Assembly: GCA_900317425.1 (NCBI GenBank)
Contig: ONGR01000018.1
Span: 1-38,406, forward strand
Direction of reading: 5' to 3'
Origin: an uncultured Eubacteriales bacterium
Lineage (GTDB): Bacteria > Bacillota > Clostridia > Oscillospirales > Oscillospiraceae
Length of the DNA: 38,406 bases
Shown: piece by piece, positions 1 to 7,439 of the stretch
How the letters are laid out: each line of letters starts with the position of its first letter
Position numbering within the stretch: position 1 is the first letter of the stretch
Notes under the pieces: generated by a model
The model's input: only the letters and a program-made list of their open reading frames with translations
Databases searched by the model: none
What the model was told of the DNA's origin: nothing
Position numbers and translations under genes: made by a program

Positions 1-103
1 TCTCGGACTACTTCAACACAGCGAGCCGACCGGCCGCTTACGCCGCACCGCGGCCGTTTAGCTCCGCATCAGCGGCCGTTGGGCACCGCAATATGCACTT
101 TTT
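1..103. other. GC-rich left edge, possible end of an upstream ORF
   Basis: This stretch is GC-rich and contains repeated GCGGCCGTT-like words, in sharp contrast to the AT-rich gene that begins at 104. One forward frame is open from base 3 to a TGA at 105-107, and that stop overlaps the ATG at 104 in an ATGA arrangement. It could be the 3' end of a gene cut by the window edge, or the flank of a recombination junction. I cannot assign a function. Confidence 0.3.
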
Positions 104-1783
104 ATGAGTTCTTTGCAAAACTACTCTCATAACTATACTTCATTGGCCTTTAATTTCTTTGAATTGACCAAAACTTTTACAGAATCCTTTCAGCGTTTCC
201 TGGCAGAAAAAGAAATACACAATCACATGTTTACAGTTATAGATTTCATTATAACTTGGCCCGACCTGACAGATTTGCTGTGCAAAAAATATATGGATGA
301 CGACATTAAAGATCCAAGTCTTCTTAAGGATGTCGCCCTGCATTGTAATGGTTCAGATGATGTGTTTGAAAAATGCTCAGCAGCAATCCTGGAAAAAACT
401 GGGGAAGTTTTAGTTCCCCCCGCCCCAATTTTTGATTATAACAAGTATATGAAGAATGATTTGCAGACATTTTTCGATTGCCTATTTGATTATGAATCTA
501 TGCGGCAATTGCTTGAGCAGTTAACATTAAAATGTGGTAACCCCGAGATTACATGCAGGCAACTTATCAAGAAAAGAATTAAATGGAATGAATACCCCGC
601 GGGGACCCAAATGTTAAGACAGGCTATTATTCAGAGCAATCTTCCCGATATCAAAGTTTCCGATTTCCTGGACAACGTAAACTGGGATGCCTTTTTCCTG
701 AATAGGCTCTGCACTATTGTTGAAAACGATAAAGATAGCATACACATAACTCCCGGTCAAATGGAAGAAATACAGCGTGTATGTAAGCAATTGGAAACCA
801 CTTTAGACTTCCACATTGCAATTAAAGAAAAGTCTAATCACCAGTTTACAGTTACTTACGCAGTTCTCCAGTATATTTCTATTGTGGAATCATTACAGTT
901 ACCTGCTCCTGACAGTTACTATCTTGGTCTGATTGAAATTCCTACCATCTTCATAGAAAGCATTCGTTCTGCCTCTGACAAGTATGACCTTATTGAACAA
1001 CATATCAGCCACGAGATGATTTCAAATAAGGTTTCTGAACTGACCCCCCTTGAAACCCGCGTTTCTGTCCTGGATGAACTACTATTCGGTTGTAAGCGTT
1101 ATCAAATTGGAACTTGTAAGGATGTGGCATTAAAATTTTGTCAAAATAAGGGTCTCACAGGCTATGATAGAAGAAATGCATTGGAATACATCAAAGCTGT
1201 CTTTGGATCTGATTGTCTAATAAATGAGGTAATGTCTGAAGCAGATGATGCTTTATTTGAGGAGATGGCTAGTATGCTCCTGTCTGAAAAGAGTGTCTCG
1301 CTAGAAGCCGAAATGTTGCAGAGGTTCAAGGAGAAACCAACTAAATTCCTGTTAAAAAGCTTAATCTCGCTGGGTAATGAAACTGCCCTTGATTACTATT
1401 TGAAAACATCTGCAGCAGCCGGTACAATAATGGAGCTAGATGAGGATGGCGAAATAACACGAGCCATTGCGTCAATAGACAAAACCGAACTCATCCCGCT
1501 GCTAATTAATGGTGTTCAATTGAGGTTCTCCGGTGGATTTATTGACAAAAGCTTTCACACTCTTTATTCTTCCCTATATAGTTCGCTTTCCTTGTGTGCC
1601 AAAAAGGATTACGCTGCAGTTTGGCAAAATCTTGAGAGAATTAAAACAGCACTGTCAGATAATCTTGAACTGGTTTGCTTCTGTAACACGCTCCAACATG
1701 AAATAGAAGCCAGCTACAACCTGGGATCTACGAAGATATGGACACCAACAGAAGTACGTCTCTTGCTAAAAAGCATAGATTAA
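104..1783 (+). CDS. Hypothetical protein, 559 aa, possibly the C-terminal part of a larger protein
   Basis: I do not recognise the family. The reading frame is long, AT-rich and looks genuinely coding. The protein appears soluble and largely helical, rich in Leu, Glu and Lys, with no signal peptide, membrane segment or obvious catalytic motif. The look of repeated amphipathic helices resembles the C-terminal repeat regions of large NTPase defence proteins, but no P-loop is visible and that comparison is only an impression. No Shine-Dalgarno sequence precedes the ATG, and base composition changes abruptly just upstream. The true N-terminus may therefore have been lost by recombination, or translation may be coupled to an upstream ORF through the ATGA overlap. 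It sits alone on this strand. Confidence 0.6.
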   Translation: MSSLQNYSHNYTSLAFNFFELTKTFTESFQRFLAEKEIHNHMFTVIDFIITWPDLTDLLCKKYMDDDIKDPSLLKDVALHCNGSDDVFEKCSAAILEKTGEVLVPPAPIFDYNKYMKNDLQTFFDCLFDYESMRQLLEQLTLKCGNPEITCRQLIKKRIKWNEYPAGTQMLRQAIIQSNLPDIKVSDFLDNVNWDAFFLNRLCTIVENDKDSIHITPGQMEEIQRVCKQLETTLDFHIAIKEKSNHQFTVTYAVLQYISIVESLQLPAPDSYYLGLIEIPTIFIESIRSASDKYDLIEQHISHEMISNKVSELTPLETRVSVLDELLFGCKRYQIGTCKDVALKFCQNKGLTGYDRRNALEYIKAVFGSDCLINEVMSEADDALFEEMASMLLSEKSVSLEAEMLQRFKEKPTKFLLKSLISLGNETALDYYLKTSAAAGTIMELDEDGEITRAIASIDKTELIPLLINGVQLRFSGGFIDKSFHTLYSSLYSSLSLCAKKDYAAVWQNLERIKTALSDNLELVCFCNTLQHEIEASYNLGSTKIWTPTEVRLLLKSID

Positions 1784-2268
1784 AGCCATAATATAAAATC
1801 TAAGTGGAAGTACATGCATTGATCCCTCTGCTGCGATGGGAATATTTCTATCGGCAACACAAAGCGGGAGCACATCCCCCTGATGTCCGGAGATGTGCTT
1901 CCGCTCCATGCAAAAATGTGCAAAAAGGGATTTTAAGCCCCCCAGAATCAACGAAAGCTTCATTTCCGAGAGAGACACAGGCCCCCTAGCTAAAAGCTGT
2001 TGTGGCGCATTTATTTCGGCAAATTTCGACACATATCCTTCCACCTCTTCGCACGTATCATCCTGATCCTCTTAGAAACCGCATTTATGATCCGCACCTT
2101 TATGATGATCCGATATCCTCGAGTTCATCCCATCCTCCCCTATCCTTCCATCTGCTTTTCCGCAAGAAACGGGATCGGATAGGATGGATTAGTATTTTAT
2201 TATTTCTTTATTTACTTATATTAGTATTTAATTGGTCCGACTTTTCCAATTCAGGGTGTTCCAAGATT

Positions 2269-2307
2269 GGAAAAACCAGTCCGGGTTTTACCTGAACTGG
2301 TTTTTCC
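2269..2307. repeat. Inverted repeat, 12-bp perfect arms
   Basis: The left arm GGAAAAACCAGT at 2269-2280 is matched exactly by ACTGGTTTTTCC at 2296-2307, and the 15-base middle can pair partly (CGGG with CCTG). The arms carry A and T runs, so the hairpin could act as a bidirectional terminator or be a transposon-end remnant. Confidence 0.6.
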
Positions 2308-2537
2308 TGTTTTGGCTTGTGCTTTTAAGGTAGCCCAGAAGTTTATACCCGGTCGCTTATTGCTCTTGTGGATCTACTCTCTGATCATACTGTCCATTTT
2401 CTTTTGCTCACTAACTCTCCGGAGATACAGTCGTCTCCCTCTTGCAGAGCCGTGTATCGACCTGCTGTTCGTCGCTTCTTTTTACCGAGAACCTCCCAGT
2501 TATCTCAGCAAATGATCTTTTTCTTCCATAGCAGGCC

Positions 2538-2568
2538 GTACCCGGGTGATTAACAATCACCCGGGTAC
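2538..2568. terminator. Perfect 14-bp palindrome, possible terminator of the leftward toxin-antitoxin operon
   Basis: GTACCCGGGTGATT at 2538-2551 is perfectly mirrored by AATCACCCGGGTAC at 2555-2568 around a three-base loop. It lies about 70 bp past the stop of the small ORF at 2635-2769, where the leftward operon should end. There is no long T tract on either side, so classical intrinsic termination is uncertain. Confidence 0.5.
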
Positions 2569-2634
2569 AGTCAAATCATAGTGTTAAACAAGAATAATGT
2601 GCCTAAATCATTCATGCCCAGTAGAAAGAAGTAA

Positions 2635-2769
2635 CTATTTATGACAACTATTTTTGTGATTTGCCAGTGTGTTTCCCGCCTTACTCTTTGCGGATTTGCC
2701 AGATGATTTGCTAGCAAGAGTTTTTGCAGCGGAACCAACTATGCCGCCATGATGTACCGTTTTCGCCAA
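2635..2769 (-). CDS. Small basic protein (44 aa), third gene of the toxin-antitoxin operon
   Basis: The ORF starts with TTG at 2769-2767, eight bases after a perfect AGGAGG (complement of 2778-2783), and ends at TAG (2637-2635). The product starts MAKTVHHGGIVGSAAKTL and ends in NHKNSCHK. It is very rich in Lys, Ser, Ala and Gly, strongly basic, with no membrane segment. It lies 68 bp downstream of the Panacea antitoxin gene on the same strand with no terminator between them, so it is probably cotranscribed. The function is unknown; it could be an accessory nucleic-acid-binding peptide or an extra antitoxin or toxin component. The strong ribosome binding site is the main evidence that it is real. 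Confidence 0.6.
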   Translation of the reverse strand: MAKTVHHGGIVGSAAKTLASKSSGKSAKSKAGNTLANHKNSCHK

Positions 2770-2837
2770 GTATAACGCCTCCTTTCATATAAGCTAACTG
2801 CACAATTATTCAAATTCGTGATTAAGGGCAAAAGATA

Positions 2838-3839
2838 TTACACTGAAAGCATATGCTCTACGTATCCTTTTAATCCGACCTCCGAGCCAATCCTAAACTT
2901 TTCATTTACGGCTTTAAAATACGTTTTCATTGAGGTTTTTGTAATCACCTCACAAGAGGGCTGGTCATCAACATAGCCCTCTCGTGCATCAAGCCACGGT
3001 TTTTCTTTGTGAGTAATACTCTCCAACGTCTTACCGCTATAGATACCAAAAGAATTAATTACATTGTCTATCACTGTCCGTTCCGGATCAGAAAGATCAA
3101 ATAAGTAACCTTCTAACAAAGAAAAGCGATCATCATCAATTGGATTGAATTTGAAATCTTTAAATAACATATACACATTCCTGTAAACAGGACCGTGAAC
3201 CCATGCTTCACACTCCTCTGGGAATAGTTCAGCATCATATAATGCAACGTAAACTCCCTGAATGTAGTACAGTATTTTCTGAAGCATCAACGGAGTTATT
3301 TCCTGCACGCACGAAAAGATATACGCAATCACCGCCTTAAGCTTTGCGGATAGAGGGGCGTACAAATGGTTTAGCTCTTTTGCCGCGATAACCGCTTTTC
3401 GATACGCTGTTTCCCCAATTTTGGTTCTGTTCCTATTCAATAATTCTTCCATGTATTCCGCTGAAACCAATGCATGTCTCATGATATCAGAATACTCTTT
3501 CGATGGAATCTGTCCTGCAAGATATCGGGATATTGTAACCTCACCAAAGCCAAGCGCCAAAGACAGCGGTGCCTTCCCGATATTATACATTGCCAGCAAC
3601 TTCTCGATTTCTGAAATTCCAATAATGTTTTCAGCACTTCGATACTGTCTATCAATCTCCTCTGCGTTTTGGTCAATCAAGCCGGGCGGATTCATCTCAT
3701 TTCCACATACGCTGCAAACAGCAGATGTAATCGCAAATTCGTATTTACGCTCTCTGATTTCCTGAATTACCGTGGTTTTTTTTAGCAAATACGGTCTTTC
3801 CTTCCTACAGCAAATGCAGAAGTCTGTTCTCCTTTCCAT
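2838..3839 (-). CDS. Type II antitoxin: zinc finger + HTH + Panacea (DUF4065/SocA-like) domain
   Basis: The 333-residue protein starts at ATG 3839 after an AGGAGG-rich site. Residues 1-50 hold Cys pairs (CICC near residue 8 and CSVC near 42), the YgiT/MqsA-type zinc finger. Residues about 70-130 contain a helix-turn-helix (LALGFGEVTISRYLAGQIP), as in MqsA. From about 165 the sequence has the Panacea domain hallmarks (LMLQKILYYIQGVYVALY, EAWVHGPVYRNVY, and a late TH-x-E-KPW-x-AR motif). Panacea domains are known antitoxin modules that neutralise diverse toxins. The gene follows the MqsR-like toxin gene by about 80 bp, the same toxin-first order as mqsRA. It is expected to bind and neutralise that toxin and repress the shared promoter. 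Confidence 0.85.
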   Translation of the reverse strand: MERRTDFCICCRKERPYLLKKTTVIQEIRERKYEFAITSAVCSVCGNEMNPPGLIDQNAEEIDRQYRSAENIIGISEIEKLLAMYNIGKAPLSLALGFGEVTISRYLAGQIPSKEYSDIMRHALVSAEYMEELLNRNRTKIGETAYRKAVIAAKELNHLYAPLSAKLKAVIAYIFSCVQEITPLMLQKILYYIQGVYVALYDAELFPEECEAWVHGPVYRNVYMLFKDFKFNPIDDDRFSLLEGYLFDLSDPERTVIDNVINSFGIYSGKTLESITHKEKPWLDAREGYVDDQPSCEVITKTSMKTYFKAVNEKFRIGSEVGLKGYVEHMLSV

Positions 3840-3919
3840 AGTAGTTCCTCCTCCTAGTATTGGTGTGTTTTAGATTTTTCCCATTTCCATTAATAGCTAT
3901 TCCTATGTAAATTTCATTG

Positions 3920-4306
3920 TCATTTAAACATATATTTTAGTGGCCAATTTTGTTCATGGAGGGAAATGACAACCACATAGTTATTGTCCAGTTTGTTAAA
4001 CTTGATATATAAAGAAACAGTTTTCTCGCTATCTCCAAAATGCTCTAACAGGCGGACATCTTTTCCAAAGATATAGAGTAATTCATGTTCATAGCCAGGA
4101 TGATCATTATGTACTCTTTCCGAAAAATCCATTGGGGTCAATGAGAGCAAAATATCTTTTGTTTGCTCTTCAGAGAGAACATACGTCTGGAAAAGATTGT
4201 TATTATCCCGCCTCCGCTGATTTCGTTCAATTCTGTATTTCCCGGCACGAATGGAATCTTTTAGTTCCCTGAGATATTCTTCGACAAATATAACATCGAG
4301 TGGCAT
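3920..4306 (-). CDS. MqsR-family-like mRNA interferase toxin
   Basis: The 128-residue product has an MqsR-like core: VLSEEQTKDILLSLTPMDF, then HPGYEHELLYIFGKDVRL, then LYIKFNKL and VVVISLHEQNWPLKYMF at the C-terminus. MqsR toxins are RelE-fold ribonucleases that cut mRNA independently of or at the ribosome. The protein is somewhat longer than E. coli MqsR (98 aa) because of an N-terminal extension. A purine-rich ribosome binding site (GGGGGGAG) precedes the ATG at 4306. It is first in the operon, followed by the Panacea antitoxin, which supports the assignment. Identification is by motif pattern, so the exact cleavage specificity is not known. Confidence 0.75.
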   Translation of the reverse strand: MPLDVIFVEEYLRELKDSIRAGKYRIERNQRRRDNNNLFQTYVLSEEQTKDILLSLTPMDFSERVHNDHPGYEHELLYIFGKDVRLLEHFGDSEKTVSLYIKFNKLDNNYVVVISLHEQNWPLKYMFK

Positions 4307-4323
4307 TCAGCTCCCCCCTCTCC

Positions 4324-4354
4324 AATGATGGTGTTCTTAATTTTTTCCATCATT
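4324..4354. promoter_or_regulatory. 8-bp inverted repeat, candidate operator of the toxin-antitoxin operon
   Basis: AATGATGG (4324-4331) and CCATCATT (4347-4354) are a perfect inverted repeat placed directly after the -10 box of the leftward promoter, where a repressor would block initiation. The HTH of the antitoxin is the likely ligand. Confidence 0.5.
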
Positions 4355-4383
4355 ACTATACCATAATGATTGACTTTTGTCAA
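4355..4383 (-). promoter_or_regulatory. Promoter of the MqsR-like/Panacea operon
   Basis: On the minus strand a perfect TTGACA (complement of 4378-4383) is followed after 17 bases by TATAGT (complement of 4355-4360). The -35 box is also half of a TTGAC-AAAA-GTCAA palindrome, a second candidate operator. Confidence 0.75.
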
Positions 4384-4410
4384 TACCCTATCATCTGATT
4401 ATTGGTTTTT

Positions 4411-4459
4411 TTGTCCTGCACCAGCTTAACAAAGGATTCTATAAGCTGGTGCAAGACAA
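4411..4459. repeat. 18-bp inverted repeat with one mismatch
   Basis: The arm at 4411-4428 (ending TGCACCAGCTTA) is matched by 4442-4459 (starting TAAGCTGGTGCA) over 18 positions with one mismatch. A T run lies before it on the plus strand rather than after, so it is not a standard terminator for either direction. Confidence 0.55.
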
Positions 4460-4503
4460 TGGAGCACCTACCGCTCGGATTTGACAAACAGTTTTTCCAT
4501 AAT

Positions 4504-4561
4504 CCCGGTAATCCATTTGATACCACCGTGCAAGACATGTGACTCCACTCATCTCCACTAT
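4504..4561 (+). repeat. Dispersed repeat, copy 1 (degenerate, tRNA-3'-end-like)
   Basis: This stretch matches 14143-14202 over about 55 bp; both contain TTTGATACCA, then GTGC-x-AG, then GACTCC-x-CTCATCTCCAC. The last part resembles a tRNA or tmRNA T arm and acceptor end running to CCA. It lies at the border between the AT-rich accessory region and the GC-rich core. Confidence 0.55.
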
Positions 4562-4566
4562 AATTG

Positions 4567-4640
4567 AGAAATCCGAACTTCGTTCCGGTAGGAACGGCGT
4601 TCGGATTTCTTGATTTTATAAAGGACATCGGGTGTCCTTT
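4567..4640. repeat. Two adjacent hairpins at the core border
   Basis: AGAAATCCGAAC (4567-4578) pairs with GTTCGGATTTCT (4599-4610), with a second inner stem CGTTCC/GGAACG. A second hairpin, AAAGGACA/TGTCCTTT, spans 4620-4640. Neither has a clear downstream T tract. Confidence 0.55.
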
Positions 4641-4672
4641 CCCTTTGGACTCCATGGCGCTCCATCACAACC

Positions 4673-4707
4673 AAAAGGACCAGGCAACCGTCTTGCCTGG
4701 TCCTTTT
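4673..4707 (-). terminator. Intrinsic terminator of the aminotransferase gene
   Basis: AAAAGGACCAGGCAA (4673-4687) and TTGCCTGGTCCTTTT (4693-4707) form a perfect 15-bp stem with a five-base loop, directly after the leftward stop at 4712. The flanking A and T runs make it usable from both directions. Confidence 0.85.
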
Positions 4708-4711
4708 GCGT

Positions 4712-5917
4712 TTACTTCTTCTGTTGATATTGGCAGATCATTTCGCCCAGGATGGGGATGGCGCGTTTGATGGTCTCCTCATCGGCAGAGGAGAAGTTCA
4801 GTCTCATGGCGTTCTTTCCTCCGCCGTCGGAGCAGAAGAACGTCCCCGGTACATAGGCGATGTTTTTCTGGAACACCTCGTCAAACATCTCCAGGGTGTC
4901 AAAGCCCTCCGGCAGCTCTACCCACATAAACAGGCCGCCGCCCGGAACCACGATTTTGGTGCCTTGGGGGAAGCTGGCCCTGACGCCGGCGATCATCGCC
5001 TGGCATCTGCGATAGTAGGCGTCTGTTACGGTTTTCAAATGCTCATCAAACTCACAGTCCTTCAGATAGTGGTAGACCTGTCGCTGTGCCATGTTGTTGA
5101 CCTGCAGGTCATCCCGCATCTTCAGGTAGACGAGCTTGGTGATACTCTCCTCATCGGCGATCAGCCAGCCAATGCGCAGTCCCGGCGCGATGGTCTTGGA
5201 CGTGGACCCGGAATAGATGACCCGCCCGTACCGGTCAAAGCTCTTGATGGCCGGCATGATCTCTCCGCTGAAGGAGATCAGGCTGTACGGACCGTCCTCC
5301 ACAATGAAGGTATCATGCTTTTCCGCCAGCTCCACGATTTGCTTTCTTCTCCCCACCGACATAGACCGTCCCGTGGGGTTTTGGAAATCCGCGATGGTAT
5401 AGATGAAGGCAACCTTATCGTATTTCTGCAGCAGTTCCTCCAGGGCATCCATCCGCATGCCGTCGTCATCCATGTCCACGCCCACGATTTCGGCTCCGTA
5501 CGCCCTAAAGGTATCCAGCGCTCCGGGGTATGACGGGTTCTCCACGATGACCACCGATCCCTTCTGGATCAGTCCCTTCGACAGGTAGGCCAGCCCCTGC
5601 TGGGCGCCGCTGGTGATCAGAATATTCTTGTAATTGATATCCGTCACCTGATAGCGCTTCATGAACTCAACCAAATACTGGCGCAGCGGATCATAGCCAT
5701 CGGACGCCGCATATTGGATGGCCTCTCCGCCCTCCTCATCGAATATCTGGTTGTTGATCTTCCGGATGTCCTCCACAGGGAAAAATTCCTTGCTGGGCAG
5801 GCCACCGGCAAAGGAGACGACCTGAACGCCGCTCTTTGCCTTTTCCCTGATCTTCGCTGTAATCCCGCGGATGGAGGACGGCGCAAGGGCATCCAGAAAT
5901 TCGCTGCTGATTACCAT
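4712..5917 (-). CDS. PLP-dependent aminotransferase (fold type I, 2-aminoadipate/MocR-like class)
   Basis: The 401-residue protein has the features of the class I/II aminotransferase fold: FAGGLPSKEFFPV near residue 37, ITSGAQQGLAYLSKGL near 101, ENPSYPGALDTF near 126, FQNPTGRSMS near 178 and SGSTSKTIAPGLRIGW with the PLP-binding Lys at 241. Such enzymes move an amino group between an amino acid and a 2-oxo acid. A GAGGTGA site precedes ATG 5917. It is the most distal gene of the leftward catabolic cluster, separated from the transporter by about 100 bp containing a strong hairpin, so it could be cotranscribed at lower level or be independent. The substrate cannot be read from the sequence. 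Confidence 0.85.
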   Translation of the reverse strand: MVISSEFLDALAPSSIRGITAKIREKAKSGVQVVSFAGGLPSKEFFPVEDIRKINNQIFDEEGGEAIQYAASDGYDPLRQYLVEFMKRYQVTDINYKNILITSGAQQGLAYLSKGLIQKGSVVIVENPSYPGALDTFRAYGAEIVGVDMDDDGMRMDALEELLQKYDKVAFIYTIADFQNPTGRSMSVGRRKQIVELAEKHDTFIVEDGPYSLISFSGEIMPAIKSFDRYGRVIYSGSTSKTIAPGLRIGWLIADEESITKLVYLKMRDDLQVNNMAQRQVYHYLKDCEFDEHLKTVTDAYYRRCQAMIAGVRASFPQGTKIVVPGGGLFMWVELPEGFDTLEMFDEVFQKNIAYVPGTFFCSDGGGKNAMRLNFSSADEETIKRAIPILGEMICQYQQKK

Positions 5918-5964
5918 AAGAGTTTCACCTCATTTCACAAATCTAACACGTTTCATACTTTTGC

Positions 5965-6002
5965 CGTATGGGGCCCCGAGGAGAAGTGCGGGGCCCCATA
6001 CG
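5965..6002 (-). terminator. 14-bp hairpin between transporter and aminotransferase genes
   Basis: CGTATGGGGCCCCG (5965-5978) is mirrored exactly by CGGGGCCCCATACG (5989-6002). On the minus strand it is followed by an A run, not a U run, so it may stabilise or process the transporter mRNA rather than terminate it. Confidence 0.55.
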
Positions 6003-6019
6003 CCATTTTGCCGCGGCAA

Positions 6020-7300
6020 TTACTCCGCCAGAGTCTTGCGGTCGTAGAAGTAATCTTCGTCGAACTCGCCCTCGGATTTTGCGACGATCACCGTATCGAT
6101 GGCATCGCCCAGCACGTTCAGAACGGTCTTGAACATATCGGGGAACTTGTCGATGGCCACGATGATGGCGATGGCCTCCAGGGGGAAGCCCACGGACTGC
6201 AGGACCACCGTCAGCGTAACCATGACGACGCCGGGCATACCGGGGGAACCGATGGTGCCGAGAGTGGCCGCGATGACGATGGTCACGATCATGGCCCAGC
6301 TCAGCTTGATGTCATACAGCTGCGCCACAAACACAGCCGTCATACCCTGCATGATGGCGCTGCCGTCCATGTTCAGGGTAGCACCCAGAGGAATGGTGAA
6401 AGCTGCCACCTTCTCAGACACGCCGATCTCGCGGCAGAACTTGATGGAGTAAGGCAGGGTGGCGTTGGAAGAAGACGTAGAGAAGGGCACCAGCGCGATC
6501 TTGCTGTATTTCTTCAGGAAGCGCCCGAAGCTCAGGCCCGTAAAGCCCTTCAGCAGCAGGCCGTAGACGACGACGCCAAAGACGACGAACAGAAGGATCT
6601 CGCAAGCGCAGTACTTGGCCAGGGTGACGATGATGGAGAAGCCCAGGGTAGCCACGGTCTTGCTCATCAGGGCAAAGACGCCGATGGGAGTCAGCTCCAT
6701 CACGATGTTGACGATTTTCAGCATGGCGTTGGCCAGGGACTCGTTGAAGGTCTTGACCGGGTTCGCCCGCTCTCCGATTAGGCTCAGGGCCACGCCGAAG
6801 AACACCGCGAACACCACAACATGGATCATCTTGCCTTTTGCGAAGGATTCCACCACATTGGTGGGGATGAAGTCCAGGATGACGTCGGCGAAGGACGTCT
6901 TGACGTTTTCATAGGTATTGGACAGATCAAAGGATGCCAGATTGACGCCGGCGCCCGGCTTCAGGAGCAGGCCGCCCGCAATGCCCAGCGCGGATGCCAG
7001 GACGGTGGTGCAGATATAGATGGCCAGGATCTTGCCGCCGATTCGCCCGACCTGCTTGACGTCCGTGGCGCTGGAGATACCCATTACAAGAGACGCAAAC
7101 ACGAAGGGGATGATGGTCATCTTGATCAGATTCAGATAGCCTGTACCCACAAGCTTGAGGACGGTATTGATGACAATATCGTCACGGAATGTACCGGCGG
7201 GAACAAAGCACAGAATCGCGCCGAAGGCCAGGCCGGCGATCAGGCCGATAATGGACTTTTTTCCCAAAGATGATGCTTTCTTTGTTCCATAGTTTTCCAT
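6020..7300 (-). CDS. Dicarboxylate/amino acid:cation symporter (DAACS family)
   Basis: The 426-residue membrane protein has the glutamate/aspartate (GltP/DctA) transporter pattern: GTGYLNLIKMTIIPFVFASLV (in part) in the N-terminal half, the serine-rich loop PFSTSSSNATLPYS, the NMDG motif in GATLNMDGSAIMQ, and GTIGSPGMPGVVMV in hairpin 2. It should import an anionic substrate with Na+ or H+. A start upstream at 7375 is open, but ATG 7300 follows a GGAAAGAGGT ribosome site and gives a normal N-terminus, so I chose it. It lies 139 bp downstream of the pdxA-like gene on the same strand and probably supplies the substrate for this catabolic cluster. Confidence 0.9.
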   Translation of the reverse strand: MENYGTKKASSLGKKSIIGLIAGLAFGAILCFVPAGTFRDDIVINTVLKLVGTGYLNLIKMTIIPFVFASLVMGISSATDVKQVGRIGGKILAIYICTTVLASALGIAGGLLLKPGAGVNLASFDLSNTYENVKTSFADVILDFIPTNVVESFAKGKMIHVVVFAVFFGVALSLIGERANPVKTFNESLANAMLKIVNIVMELTPIGVFALMSKTVATLGFSIIVTLAKYCACEILLFVVFGVVVYGLLLKGFTGLSFGRFLKKYSKIALVPFSTSSSNATLPYSIKFCREIGVSEKVAAFTIPLGATLNMDGSAIMQGMTAVFVAQLYDIKLSWAMIVTIVIAATLGTIGSPGMPGVVMVTLTVVLQSVGFPLEAIAIIVAIDKFPDMFKTVLNVLGDAIDTVIVAKSEGEFDEDYFYDRKTLAE

Positions 7301-7439
7301 GATTTTACCTCTTTCCTCCAATAGTTTTTTTAGATATGGTCCCGCTTCTTTCGTATCCGGCGCTATCCCCTCCACTTCTGCACGAGTGCATGTTTTCTTC
7401 TTTGTGATATCAGCTTATCCCACGATTCACCTGATCGGG

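Larger units (their letters stand above)
1784..2634. other. Non-coding stretch with palindromes
   Basis: No convincing gene was found on either strand. The short ORFs here have no ribosome binding site and low-complexity translations. The region holds three strong inverted repeats: 1864-1904 (13-bp arms with one G-T pair, about 80 bp after the 559-aa gene, probably its transcript end), 2269-2307 and 2538-2568. It may be decayed mobile DNA between two accessory modules. Confidence 0.5.

Noticed and set aside
1804-2553. Several 60-97 codon frames in the left non-coding stretch
   Set aside because: They have no ribosome sites, overlap palindromes and give proline/serine-rich translations without resemblance to known proteins.
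4380-4655. 91-codon minus frame upstream of the toxin operon
   Set aside because: It is built from the hairpins and repeat copy at 4411-4640 and reads through inverted repeats, so coding is unlikely.
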